Positions 17,415-26,518 of a stretch of 64,000 bases of DNA are shown piece by piece. Position numbers and translations under genes: made by a program. The notes under the pieces are model-generated. The model saw nothing but the letters and a program-made list of their open reading frames with translations, was not told where the DNA came from and ran no database searches. The stretch covers positions 868,001-932,000 of the forward strand of contig NZ_SRMB01000001.1 in the NCBI RefSeq assembly GCF_004745645.1, read 5' to 3'. The DNA comes from Hymenobacter metallicola (GTDB lineage: Bacteria > Bacteroidota > Bacteroidia > Cytophagales > Hymenobacteraceae). The number at the start of each line of letters is the position of its first letter. Position 1 is the stretch's first letter.

Positions 17415-18125
17415 TTAGCCGCAGGGCTTTAGGTGCACCGAGCGCAGGGCCTGCTTGGCCGTGCGCCAGTCGGGCATAAACTGGTCCATCAGCCCCCAGA
17501 ACCGCTGGTTGTGCAGCCGCTCGTGCAGGTGTACCAGCTCGTGGACCACCACGTATTCCAGGCAGTGCACCGGCTGCTTGATGAGCTCCAGATTCAGCCA
17601 GATCCGCTTGGCCCGGATGCTGCAGGTGCCCCAGCGGGTGCGCATCTGCTTGACGGCCCACACGTTGGCCTGGGCGCCGACCACCGGTTCCCAGCGGGCC
17701 GCCAGGGCCGGAAGCTGCTCTTTCAGACGGGCCCGGTACCAGGTATTGAGGGCCTTTTCGCGCTGCTCCCGGGTGCTGGCCTCGGCAATCCAGAGGTCCA
17801 GAAAGCCTTCTTCCCGGAGCTGCACCCGCCCGGCCGCGGGTCCCCCAGCTGCGACGCGCAACTGGTAGGCCCGCCCCTGGTACGGGTGGACTTCGCCGGT
17901 TACATACTCCAGCGCGGCCGGCTGCTCGCGGGCCGCAAACTGCTCCTGGTGCTTGCGAATCCAGGCCCGGCGGGTGGTCACGAAGGCCTGAATGGCCGCG
18001 TCGGCCGTGCGCAGCGGGGCAGCCACCCGCACCCGGCCGTCGGGGGCATACACGGTCAGGCGCAGGCTACGAATATTCTTGCGGACGACCTCTATGTGCA
18101 GGTCGTCGATGAGCAGGTAGGGCAT
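17415..18125 (-). CDS. YgjP/SprT-like zinc metallopeptidase (M48-type fold)
   Basis: This 236-residue protein fits the DUF45/YgjP family. The signature is WGTCSIRAKRIWLNLELI, followed by the zinc motif VVVHELVHLHERLHNQRFW (HExxH plus a downstream His). The family has been proposed to process proteins or act near nucleic acids; its substrate is unknown. I start at the ATG at 18125, because the frame up to 18149 adds only an implausible extension. It is transcribed towards hen1 with an 87-nt gap that contains a hairpin. Confidence 0.82.
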   Translation of the reverse strand: MPYLLIDDLHIEVVRKNIRSLRLTVYAPDGRVRVAAPLRTADAAIQAFVTTRRAWIRKHQEQFAAREQPAALEYVTGEVHPYQGRAYQLRVAAGGPAAGRVQLREEGFLDLWIAEASTREQREKALNTWYRARLKEQLPALAARWEPVVGAQANVWAVKQMRTRWGTCSIRAKRIWLNLELIKQPVHCLEYVVVHELVHLHERLHNQRFWGLMDQFMPDWRTAKQALRSVHLKPCG

Positions 18126-18277
18126 GCGAAAAAGCGGATTCCGGAACAAATGCCGACCAGCTCAGGCGCCTGGCCGCGGAACCCCGACTGTAAAAGTACG
18201 GCGGCAAAACCGGGCCACGAAATGCGTGGTGCCGGTTTGCCGCCGGGCTTCCTATATAGTATTTGCTGGCTTAGTTC

Positions 18278-21200
18278 TTACTCGACCCGCACTTGCTTGC
18301 TGGCGCTGCGGCCAAAGTTGGTGGGGAAGTACATCATTTCCGCCTTGGCCGGGTTCAGCAGGTAGCGGCCCCGGAAGCGCGGTTGCAAAGCCACCCGGAA
18401 CGTGTGCACCCCGATGGGCAGCCGGTCGATAAAAATGCCGGCCTGGTGGCGCAGGTATTCCCGGTGCACCTCAAAGGAATTGCCGGGCTTGTGCTCCCCG
18501 TAGGAGCAGCCGGCCGGAATGGGTACTTCCAGCAGCACGTAGCGCGCTTCGGCTTTGGCCTCTACGGTCACGACCAGCTCGGCCGGCTGCCCGGCCCGCA
18601 GGCTCACCCGCTGCCCCGATTGACCGGCCAGCGCGGTCTTCACCGTGAATGGGGCGGCCGCCGCGGCCGGGGCCGGGTTCCAGCGCGTCTGGTAGGCCGT
18701 GGCGTAAACGGGCAGCTGGCCCAGTTTGCGCAGCACGAGGGGACCCGTGCCGGCCGGCAGCGTCAGTTCCCGCGGAAACTGCCCGATTTCCTGGCTGCTG
18801 CCGCTGAGCTGCACCTTGGCCGCCAGGGCCGGCTGGCCCGCCGCCAGCAGGTCCGGGCCGATGGTTTCCAGAATCTGGGCCGCTTCGTAGGTGCTGTGCC
18901 AGTGGTCGGTGCGGCGCAGCGTGAGCAGGTAGCTGCGCAGTCGGGTTAGCTCGGCCGCGTGGCCACCCTGGGTGCGCAGCAGGCGGTAGGCCAGCAGCGT
19001 GGAGCCCACCTGGGGGCGCAGCACGTAGCGGTAAAAGGAGCCTGGGCGCAGGGTATCAGCGTAAAACACACCGCCGAGCTGGGTGGCGAGGCGGTAGCGG
19101 CGCAGCGTGTCGAGCTGGTAGGGCAGGCCCAGCTGCTGGCGAAGCTCGGTGAGGGCCAGGTAGCGGTCCAGGGGCTGGCGGCCCTGGTGGGCGCGCTCCA
19201 GGCGGGTTACGTAGGTGCGGTAGTCGGTTGGCACGCCCAGCCGGTGCAGCACGTGCAGCAGCCGAATCTGGTCGTCGGTCGCCTGAAAGTGCCAACGCTT
19301 CTGCTGGCGTAGCTCCTGGGGCCTGGCGGCCAGGCTGTGGTCGAGCTCCCGCAGCAAGTATTCCTGAACCTTTTCCCGGTCGAAGCGCACTTGGTAGCCG
19401 GCTTTTTCGGCGGCTAGCAAAGCTTCCAGCACGTGGGTAGTGGCCCAGGGACTGACTTCCGAACTAGCCCAGGTGCCCCAGAGTCCTTCGGGCTGGCGGC
19501 GACCGTTCAGTAGCTTGCGGATCAGGAAGTTGATGCTGCGCTCACCTTTGAATGGCTGGTGCTGCCTGGCCCGAATCTGCTGTTCCAGCAGCAGGGCCTT
19601 GAGCTTGGAAGCAGCCTGCTCGTTGCAGAGGTAGGCGTAGGCCTGCAGGTGCTGAATTTCGGACAGCAGCACGGGCAGCGCGTCGCTTTCCAGGCGCACC
19701 GTCACGGGGCCCAGCGTGGGGTCGAAGGGCAACGTCAGGGTGGTGTCGGCACTAGTCAGCATGGCGAAGGTGCCAATGTTCTCGCGCGTGCCGGCCGGCA
19801 GCACCGGAATCGGGCGTTGTTCCCCGTCGGCGTAGCCGCTAGCCTGCTGCAAACTAAAGCTGACCAGCACCGAATCCCGGCCCGAGGGGGCCGTCATGGT
19901 CAGCGTATCCTGGGTGGCGGTAATGACCTGGCGGGCCAGTTGGCGCCCGGGCTGACCGTCTACCCGGAAGCTGGTGGTAACCTGGGCCGTATCGGGGCGG
20001 TAGTTGAGCGTTTTGCCCAGCACCTGGGCCCGGTCGCCCTCCACCAGAAAGCGCGGCACCGCCAGCTCGGCCAGCAGCGCTTTGAAGGAACGCAGCAAGC
20101 CAGTGGCACTGCCGACCCGACCCTGGTCGTCGGAGCCCAGCACGAAGGTATCCCAGCCGGTCACGTCGTCGGGCAGCGTTACCTCGGTGCTGGCCCGGCC
20201 CTGGGCATCGGTGACGAGCGTGGGCCGCCACCAGGCGTAGTCGCGGAAGTTGCGGCGCAGGGCCAGGCGCGGGTCACGGCCGGCGGGGTCGTTGCCGGCC
20301 TGGCTGGCTTTGGTCGTGATAAACAGCACGCCGTTGGCCGCCCGGGCCCCGTAGGCCGCCGTAGCGGCAGCGCCCTTCAGCAGATTCACTGCGGCAATAT
20401 CGGCCGGGGCCAGATCTTCCAGGCGGCCGTTGAAGGGCAGCCCGTCGAGAATAAGCAACGGCTGCTCGGCCGCCGGCAGGGAGGCTACCCCCCGGATGCG
20501 GATGCTGGCCGAACTGCCCGGTGTTCCCGTAATCTGTACCCCGGCCACCCGTCCCGTAACGGTGGAAACAGCCCCGGTAACGGAGCGGCGGGCTTGCGCG
20601 CCGTAGCCTACGACGACCACTTCGGAGAGCTGCTTCGCATCGGCGGCCATGCCTACGTTGAGTTCACTGCTACTGGTGGGCCTTTCGACCTGGACGTAAC
20701 CAATGGAGCTAAAGACCAGTACGGTGTTTTCTTCGGGCACTTGCAGGGAGTAGGTACCGTCGGAATTGGTGGAAACCCCAATGGAGGAGCCTTTCAGCAG
20801 CACCGTCACCCCGGGCAGGCCTTCCCCGCTGCTGCGGTCCGTCACCTGACCATAAATGGTGCGCCAGCCCGGCTGCGGGGTGGTATGCTGCACCACCGTG
20901 ACGGTGCGGCGGGCCCGTTCCAGCTCGGCGGTTGGGGTAGCAGGGCCTTTGTCTACGTAGGTGGGTAGCAACTGTGCAATGCGCCGGCGCAGGCTTGCGC
21001 CGGGTTGCCGGTCCGCCCGCCGCAGCTGCACATAGGTGACGCCGTTGGCCTCGACCAGAATATTCTCCGCCGGAGCCAGGCTCGTGCTGTCGGCCAGCAG
21101 AACGGCCACGCGGTACGGGCCCGGGGCTAGGTCGTGCAGCAAGGCGGTGCCGGGCTGTAGGCGCTGAAAAGCCGGCTTGCCGGGTTGGGTCAGGAGCAGG

Positions 21201-24200
21201 AAGGTGGGCTTGGGCAGCTCGTCGCCAGCCAGGGGCTGGGGCAAGCGTACTTCCAGCCGGCCCCGGCCCGGGGGCGTGGTGGCCGGGGTATGGAAGGCGT
21301 AGCGCGGGCCGGGCGCTGGGTTGGTCCAGAGCGGGCTGTTGAGCCGATAACGGGCCGTGAAGGCCGCCTCGGTGAGGGCAAAATCCTGCAGGGGTATTCC
21401 CGTCTGCTGGGGGGCGTGGCTCAAATACAGGCGCAGGGGCTCAAAGCAGCGCATCTTCAGCAGCCCCGGGGCCACGTCGTAGCGAAACAGGGGCTCAAAC
21501 AGGAAGCGGCTGCGTAGCCCGTCGGCCCGGCGCAGCAGCACCGAGTCGGGGCGGAACGGGCCGCTCACGCTGTAGACACCGGTAGAACCCGGGGTGAGGG
21601 GCCGCAGCACGTTGCCCTGGCGCAGGCTGCTGCCAGGGCCGGTATACCCGTCGAGCACCAGGACGGAACGGGTCAGGGTCCGTTCTTCGGCCGGGGTGAG
21701 CGAGATTGGGCGGGGCTCTACCGTTAGCTCCTGGCAGGGCTGGTTGACATCGATGCTGAGCGTGAGCTTGTGCAGGTGGCGCAGGTGCACGTCGTGCAGG
21801 GTTACCAGGCGGTTCACGGTGCGGATGCTGAGCGTGTGCCGGCCCGGCTCGGCGACCAAGGCGTAGGGTTCCTCCTGGTTGAGCTGGTGCACGTACACCG
21901 GCACGCCATCCACGTACACGGCCACCGGCGCCTGCACCCGCCCCGAGTCGACCACGAAGGGCGCCACCTGGGTCAGACCGCCCGGGGCGGGCCGGTATTC
22001 GTAGAACGCGCCCGACTCAGGATACAGAAACCGGTAGAACTGCAGCGAGTCGAGGCCCAGCTGGTGGCGCCACTGCGGCCAGGCTAGCAGCTGCTCGGCC
22101 GGGTTTTCAGGGGCGTTTTCAAAGTTGTTGCGCAGCGCGAACCGCCGCCGCGAGACGCGCCCGACCACGGGCCGCGCAAAGCTGGGCAGATTTTGCGCGG
22201 GCTGGGCCTGCCCAAACGTGCTGGTGTAGGCCAGCGCCGTCAGGTCGGCGTTGGGCACGGGCCGGCCGCCGCCATCGGTGACGGTGAACTGGAGCCGGAT
22301 TTTCTGGCCCGGGTAGGCTACGGCCGGCTGCTCGGTGCGAACCACGAGCTGGTGCTGGGGCACAGCCACGGTATATTCGGCAGTACGCAGTTGCGAGCCC
22401 CAGAAATAGTGCAGCGACACCGACCAGGTTTGCCGGTCGGGGGCGGCGGTGGCCAGCTGCCAGCGTGGGCCGTAGCCGCGGTAAACCAGCGTATTGCCCC
22501 GATACACATAGTACCAGAAGCGGAGCCGGCGCGGGTTTTCTACGGCCAGGAAAATCGAGTCGGGTGTCCGGTCGGAGCGCAGGGCCAGGCCGCTGTTCTC
22601 GGCCGTCAGTTCCAGGTCGGCCCAGCGGTGCTCGGCATCTGATACTTCATAGGAACTGGCTTCTGGGTGCACGGCCACGGTGCGCGGCAGCCCAACGGGC
22701 TCCGCAGACAGCTCGTCCCCGTCCGGGTTCTTGGTTAGGGTAAGCGTGGCCGGGTGGGGCACCGACTGGCCCAGGTGCTGGTAGCTCAGCCGCACCGAGT
22801 CGCCGACCAGTTCCAGGTGCAGCCTGCCCGGGTCGAGGCGGTAGGGCAGGGTCAGGGTTTCGGTGTGCCGTTCGTTGTCGGCCGTCAAAAAGGCGGCTTT
22901 TACCTGGTAGCTGAAATCGGCCGCCGGGAAAAGGCGCGGGGGCAGATTCAGGCGGGTTTCGCCCGTGGCATCCAGGGCCTGAGTGTGCGTCCAGAGCGTA
23001 TCGGGCAAGAAAACCCGGCGTTGGGTAAAGGCCCCCAGCGGCGCGCTGGGCGTTACGCTGAGCCGCACGCGTGCGTCGAGCAGGTTAAGTTCATTGCTGT
23101 CGGTGCCCCGCAGAAACACCGCCTGGGGCTGGCCGTGCCGCGGCTCTTTCTCGGCGGCCCGCAGCGTATAGCGCGCCCGTTTCAGCTCGTAGTCTTCCAG
23201 TCGAAAGGTGCTCGCGGCCAGGGTGTGCCCGCGGCGGTTTGCCAGCCGAAAGCCCACGCGGGTATCTGCCTTCAGCCCCAGGGTGTCGGTCAGGGGCAGG
23301 CTGTACTGGTAGGAACCGGGGCGCACGGGGCGCAGCCGGGTTATTTTCTTCTCGGGCTGCCCGTGGCCGCCCCCCAGCCACAAGGTCAGGGGCTGGCGGC
23401 CGGGCCGGCCGCCGGGGCGCCGCAGCAGGCGCACCTTGAGGCGGAGCGTGTCGCCGGTGGGTCGGTATTTGGGTTTACTCAGGGCGACGAAACTCTCCCA
23501 GCGCCTTTGCTGTGCGTTTTCCCGGCCGCTCCGGCGCTGGTCCTGGCGCTCCTGGCGTACCTCGGCGCTAAAGGCCGACCGGAGCAGGCCCACCGGGCCG
23601 GTCGTCACGTAGGACGCCTGCTTCAGGTCGCGGCCCAGGTTCCAGACGGGCGTCGTCAGATAGCCCAGGGGAAAGCCGAATACGATACGCCGCCCGATGC
23701 CCAGCACTTTCCGGCCCCAGGCCTGCTGCTCATAGCCCCGGGAGTAGGGAAATTGCTGCTGCACCGCGTGAAAGGTGGTGCGCCCGGCGTGGGTTACGGC
23801 GGCCAGCCCGCCGCGGCCACCCTTGACTACGCGGTAGGTGCGGGTAGCGGCATCGAAGGGCACCGGGCGGCGGCCCAGGCGTACCTGGGCGTCGTCGAGG
23901 AGCTGGCCCAGCGAGTCGCGCACCACCAGGGTAAGGTCTACCTGGTTGTCGAGCACGGCTACGTCCCGGTCGGTTTCGCAGCGCAGCCAGTACACCAGCT
24001 GCGGCCCCTCGGTGTGCGCCACCAGGTAGTAGCCCAGCGGCAAAGAGCGGTTTAGAGCCAGCTCGTCCTCTGTATCGGCCGGAAACGAATCGACCGGCTG
24101 GGTGAAAAAGTCGGGGCGGGCGGCTTGCAGGTGGTGTTCGTAGAGAAACCGGGCCTGGGCCTCCGTCAACCGGAATACCTTAGTCAGGTAGCTCCGCTGC

Positions 24201-24280
24201 CGGGCCTGGGCCAGGCGCTGCTGGCCGGTGGCGGGCAGTATAAGTAGGATAAGAAGCGCGAGTAGTAGAAAAAGACGCAT
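18278..24280 (-). CDS. Alpha-2-macroglobulin-like protein with embedded SusC-type plug
   Basis: This 2000-residue secreted protein starts with a strong signal peptide. The N-terminal half shows macroglobulin (MG) beta-sandwich repeats. Around 1139-1225 comes a CarboxypepD_reg domain (YGQVTDRSSGEGLPGVTVLL) and then a TonB-receptor plug-like domain ending near 1327 (GLPFNGRLED, AAYGARAANGVLFITTK). After it the A2M part resumes (VTGWDTFVLGSDDQG), with a CxEQ thioester site Cys1552-Asn-Glu-Gln1555 in YAYLCNEQAASKL and an alpha-helical thioester domain. Bacterial A2M proteins trap attacking proteases covalently. The inserted plug probably concerns outer-membrane placement. Monocistronic. Confidence 0.82.
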   Translation of the reverse strand: MRLFLLLALLILLILPATGQQRLAQARQRSYLTKVFRLTEAQARFLYEHHLQAARPDFFTQPVDSFPADTEDELALNRSLPLGYYLVAHTEGPQLVYWLRCETDRDVAVLDNQVDLTLVVRDSLGQLLDDAQVRLGRRPVPFDAATRTYRVVKGGRGGLAAVTHAGRTTFHAVQQQFPYSRGYEQQAWGRKVLGIGRRIVFGFPLGYLTTPVWNLGRDLKQASYVTTGPVGLLRSAFSAEVRQERQDQRRSGRENAQQRRWESFVALSKPKYRPTGDTLRLKVRLLRRPGGRPGRQPLTLWLGGGHGQPEKKITRLRPVRPGSYQYSLPLTDTLGLKADTRVGFRLANRRGHTLAASTFRLEDYELKRARYTLRAAEKEPRHGQPQAVFLRGTDSNELNLLDARVRLSVTPSAPLGAFTQRRVFLPDTLWTHTQALDATGETRLNLPPRLFPAADFSYQVKAAFLTADNERHTETLTLPYRLDPGRLHLELVGDSVRLSYQHLGQSVPHPATLTLTKNPDGDELSAEPVGLPRTVAVHPEASSYEVSDAEHRWADLELTAENSGLALRSDRTPDSIFLAVENPRRLRFWYYVYRGNTLVYRGYGPRWQLATAAPDRQTWSVSLHYFWGSQLRTAEYTVAVPQHQLVVRTEQPAVAYPGQKIRLQFTVTDGGGRPVPNADLTALAYTSTFGQAQPAQNLPSFARPVVGRVSRRRFALRNNFENAPENPAEQLLAWPQWRHQLGLDSLQFYRFLYPESGAFYEYRPAPGGLTQVAPFVVDSGRVQAPVAVYVDGVPVYVHQLNQEEPYALVAEPGRHTLSIRTVNRLVTLHDVHLRHLHKLTLSIDVNQPCQELTVEPRPISLTPAEERTLTRSVLVLDGYTGPGSSLRQGNVLRPLTPGSTGVYSVSGPFRPDSVLLRRADGLRSRFLFEPLFRYDVAPGLLKMRCFEPLRLYLSHAPQQTGIPLQDFALTEAAFTARYRLNSPLWTNPAPGPRYAFHTPATTPPGRGRLEVRLPQPLAGDELPKPTFLLLTQPGKPAFQRLQPGTALLHDLAPGPYRVAVLLADSTSLAPAENILVEANGVTYVQLRRADRQPGASLRRRIAQLLPTYVDKGPATPTAELERARRTVTVVQHTTPQPGWRTIYGQVTDRSSGEGLPGVTVLLKGSSIGVSTNSDGTYSLQVPEENTVLVFSSIGYVQVERPTSSSELNVGMAADAKQLSEVVVVGYGAQARRSVTGAVSTVTGRVAGVQITGTPGSSASIRIRGVASLPAAEQPLLILDGLPFNGRLEDLAPADIAAVNLLKGAAATAAYGARAANGVLFITTKASQAGNDPAGRDPRLALRRNFRDYAWWRPTLVTDAQGRASTEVTLPDDVTGWDTFVLGSDDQGRVGSATGLLRSFKALLAELAVPRFLVEGDRAQVLGKTLNYRPDTAQVTTSFRVDGQPGRQLARQVITATQDTLTMTAPSGRDSVLVSFSLQQASGYADGEQRPIPVLPAGTRENIGTFAMLTSADTTLTLPFDPTLGPVTVRLESDALPVLLSEIQHLQAYAYLCNEQAASKLKALLLEQQIRARQHQPFKGERSINFLIRKLLNGRRQPEGLWGTWASSEVSPWATTHVLEALLAAEKAGYQVRFDREKVQEYLLRELDHSLAARPQELRQQKRWHFQATDDQIRLLHVLHRLGVPTDYRTYVTRLERAHQGRQPLDRYLALTELRQQLGLPYQLDTLRRYRLATQLGGVFYADTLRPGSFYRYVLRPQVGSTLLAYRLLRTQGGHAAELTRLRSYLLTLRRTDHWHSTYEAAQILETIGPDLLAAGQPALAAKVQLSGSSQEIGQFPRELTLPAGTGPLVLRKLGQLPVYATAYQTRWNPAPAAAAAPFTVKTALAGQSGQRVSLRAGQPAELVVTVEAKAEARYVLLEVPIPAGCSYGEHKPGNSFEVHREYLRHQAGIFIDRLPIGVHTFRVALQPRFRGRYLLNPAKAEMMYFPTNFGRSASKQVRVE

Positions 24281-24405
24281 AGGCTAGGCAGAATATAGAA
24301 GCACGGTACAACAGCAGGATGCTACCGGGCTGTTAATTCCACACGGCCGATGAGAAGATTTTCGGATGCTAGGACAGCAGGGGGATATGGCAATGGAAAG
24401 GGGTG

Positions 24406-24460
24406 AAAAAAAGGCCGGTCCTGACCCGGCCCGCTTGCGGAACCCGGTCAGGACCGGCCT
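24406..24460 (-). terminator. Rho-independent terminator of the nuclease gene
   Basis: A 15-bp perfect stem pairs 24412-24426 (AGGCCGGTCCTGACC) with 24446-24460, with a 19-nt loop. On the minus strand it is followed by a T-run (A-run at 24406-24412 on the plus strand). It lies just after the stop of the nuclease gene. Confidence 0.85.
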
Positions 24461-24482
24461 GATAACCCCTAACTAAGCGGCC

Positions 24483-25334
24483 TTAGCGGGTGGGGCCCGT
24501 ATCAACGCGGGCTTCCAGGGGCGCCTGCACGGCCGCCGGCACCTGAGACAGCAGGTCGTAGCCAGTCGCCTGTTCAATGGCATCCACGGACGCGCGGTAG
24601 GTGGCCCAGTCGGTGTCCAGCCCATTCTCGTTGGGCGTATCCACGGCAATGACGCGGGTGCTGCTGCCGACGCGGGCCGCGTCGTCGTTGCCCGGGGGCA
24701 AAACCACCACCACCTTCCAGATGCGTTTGGGTACCGTCACGCGGCCGTTGTCCAGGGTTTCCTTGTAGCCGTTGGAGCCGGTGCCGCCCTTGCCGTAGCT
24801 GCCCATCACGACGTAGAGCTCATTGCCCTGGTCGACCAGCGTGCGGCAGTAGTTTTCCAGCGTGGCCCAGGTGCGCTGGTTGTTGTTGGGCGCCTGCGGT
24901 ACCATGTTGGTCATCAGAAACGTGGCCGAGTTGTCGGCCACGGTCTTGGTGCGGTCGGCCGAGGGGCAGTTGTGGCCCCGGTCGAAGCCCGAGCCGGTGT
25001 AGCTGCTGCTGCTGACCTGATACCAGCCGGCGGGCAGTGTGGCATCGGGGCCAAAGTCGTCCTGGCGGGCCGCCGAGCCCAGCCATTCCGGACTCAGATG
25101 CCAGCTTACCCAATTCGGAATGCCCCGGTCGCGGTGGTACGAAACGGCATACTGGGGCTTGGACAGCAGATAATTCGTGGGCTGCTTTTCATCCGCCACG
25201 GCCCCGCTGGGATTGCCCAGCGTGAGGTGTTCGGGTAGGGAAGCGGGCTGCACCTTGTCGGTTTCGGAGGAGCAGGCGCCCGCAACCAGGCCCAGCGCCA
25301 CCAGGGCAGCCGTTGTAAATCGAGTGGTAAGCAT
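24483..25334 (-). CDS. DNA/RNA non-specific endonuclease, lipoprotein
   Basis: This 283-residue protein has a lipoprotein signal (lipobox VAGAC). It is a beta-beta-alpha-metal nuclease of the NucA/Serratia type: the catalytic motif is [12 protein letters not shown] (consensus DRGH), followed by the metal-binding Asn region [13 protein letters not shown] and a late [10 protein letters not shown]. Such enzymes cut single- and double-stranded DNA and RNA, usually outside the cell for nutrient gain. I start at the ATG at 25334; the longer frame to 25556 has no signal peptide. It is divergent from the 25.7 kb module. Confidence 0.9.
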   Translation of the reverse strand: MLTTRFTTAALVALGLVAGACSSETDKVQPASLPEHLTLGNPSGAVADEKQPTNYLLSKPQYAVSYHRDRGIPNWVSWHLSPEWLGSAARQDDFGPDATLPAGWYQVSSSSYTGSGFDRGHNCPSADRTKTVADNSATFLMTNMVPQAPNNNQRTWATLENYCRTLVDQGNELYVVMGSYGKGGTGSNGYKETLDNGRVTVPKRIWKVVVVLPPGNDDAARVGSSTRVIAVDTPNENGLDTDWATYRASVDAIEQATGYDLLSQVPAAVQAPLEARVDTGPTR

Positions 25335-25754
25335 ACGTGCAACAGGAAAAAGGAGGGAAGGAGTGGAAGCGCAAAGAACGGAAGATGCCAGCAAAGCCCG
25401 CCGCCCCGCTGTTGGGCGCCCGCGCCGCCAGAGTCCGGAAACGTGTGCCGGGCGTGCCCGGTTGGCGGCCTCGTACCAGCCATCCGGGCATGCGCTACCC
25501 GCCAACGGAGCCCTCCGGCCGCGTTGCCCCGGCAAGTTCTTGCTCTCATGCCTCACCGAAGAGCATACTGATATGGAAAACCTACCCTCCCAAAACGAAA
25601 GGGTAGGAGCTGACTTGCCGCAGTCTATGAAAGAGCGTGCAATTATTAATCGCTGAAATACAGAAGGTTACGAATAGTTTGTAAAAACGGGGCCGGGCGC
25701 GGCACTGGTCTTGGCAAGAGGCCCATATCACCCATCACCTACTATCTCCGCCCC
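25335..25754. other. Divergent intergenic region before the envelope module
   Basis: No convincing gene. An AT-rich patch lies at 25640-25690; TAGTTTG at 25675-25681 is one base short of the Bacteroidota -7 box and may be the promoter of the coiled-coil gene. A sigma-54-like string near 25701-25715 has wrong spacing and was rejected. Confidence 0.4.
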
Positions 25755-26459
25755 ATGGACCTTTTCGACAACCTCGCCAAAGCCGCCAAAGACTTCTTTG
25801 TGGAGGGCGACGACCCCAGCGCCCCGGGTAAGGCCAGTAAAGGCCCGACCCCACTACCGGGCTCCCCGGTTCCGCAGCAGCTCCCGGTGGCGCCGGGGCC
25901 GGGCTCCTTCGCCCTGCATCAGCCCAGCGTAACTCAGCCCGAGCAGCGCCACCTCGACCACATTGCCTCGCTGCTGGCCGGCGACGGCAAGGATTTCGTG
26001 GCCTATACCAAAATGGTAAAGAGCATGGGGGCCAGCGGCCTGGCTGGGCCGGTGCTCTACCAAACGGCCTTCCACGCCTTTGCCGCCGTCACGGGCCTCG
26101 ATGCCGCCACGCTGCTGAGCTCAGCGGATCAATTTACCCAAAAGTTGCAAGCAGACCGCAACAAGGTGCTGGAGCGCCACCAGGAGAAGCTGGGCGAAAT
26201 CAAGATTCCCAATGCCCCGGCTAGCACCCTGGTGCAGCTGGCCGGGCAGGAGCAGCAGCTGCAGGCCGACCTGGCCGACCTGACCAAACAGCTGGAAGCC
26301 AAAAGCCAGCAGTTGCAGGCTACCCAGCAGCAGCTCGTTGCCGAGCGGCAGAAAGCCCAGGCCTCACTGGCTTCCTACGAGCTGGCCAACGCCACGGCGG
26401 CGGCCGAACTGCAGGCGCACCGCCAGGCGGCCCAGTCCTTTCTAGTGGGGGCCCGCTAA
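25755..26459 (+). CDS. Cytoplasmic coiled-coil protein of the envelope module
   Basis: A 234-residue protein without signal peptide or membrane segment. Residues 1-65 are a Pro/Gly-rich linker region, 65-130 form a compact helical part, and from about 135 to the end it is a long coiled coil rich in Gln, Leu, Ala and Glu. I do not recognise a family. It opens the same-strand series that continues, 59 nt later, with the PspA-like gene, so a partner role (scaffold or regulator of the PspA-like protein) is plausible but unproven. Confidence 0.6.
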   Translation: MDLFDNLAKAAKDFFVEGDDPSAPGKASKGPTPLPGSPVPQQLPVAPGPGSFALHQPSVTQPEQRHLDHIASLLAGDGKDFVAYTKMVKSMGASGLAGPVLYQTAFHAFAAVTGLDAATLLSSADQFTQKLQADRNKVLERHQEKLGEIKIPNAPASTLVQLAGQEQQLQADLADLTKQLEAKSQQLQATQQQLVAERQKAQASLASYELANATAAAELQAHRQAAQSFLVGAR

Positions 26460-26482
26460 GTGCCCGCGCCTGGCCTACTATC

Positions 26483-26498
26483 TGGCAGTTCCTTCGCT
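26483..26498 (+). promoter_or_regulatory. Candidate sigma-54 (-24/-12) promoter
   Basis: TGGCAGTTCCTTCGCT has the essential GG (26484-26485) and GC (26496-26497) with exactly 10 nt between them and matches most of the consensus TGGCAC-N5-TTGCW. It lies 20 nt upstream of the PspA-like ATG, which would give a leader of about 10 nt. A GAFTGA-bearing sigma-54 activator is encoded in the same cluster. Chance matches to this motif are not rare in GC-rich DNA. Confidence 0.5.
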
Positions 26499-26518
26499 AC
26501 ACACTAAACTTTACCCAT

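Noticed and set aside
15972..17432. 486-residue plus-strand frame over hen1
   Set aside because: It is antisense to a gene with clear motifs and shows only repetitive Gly/Val/Gln composition.
18293..24055. Many long plus-strand open frames over the 2000-residue A2M gene
   Set aside because: They are antisense shadows of a GC-rich gene: low-complexity Gly/Ala/Arg/Pro composition, no domains, no plausible starts.
25701..25716. Sigma-54-like string GGCAC-N5-TTGGCA upstream of the coiled-coil gene
   Set aside because: The spacing between GG and GC is 11 nt instead of the strict 10, so it should not be used by sigma-54.
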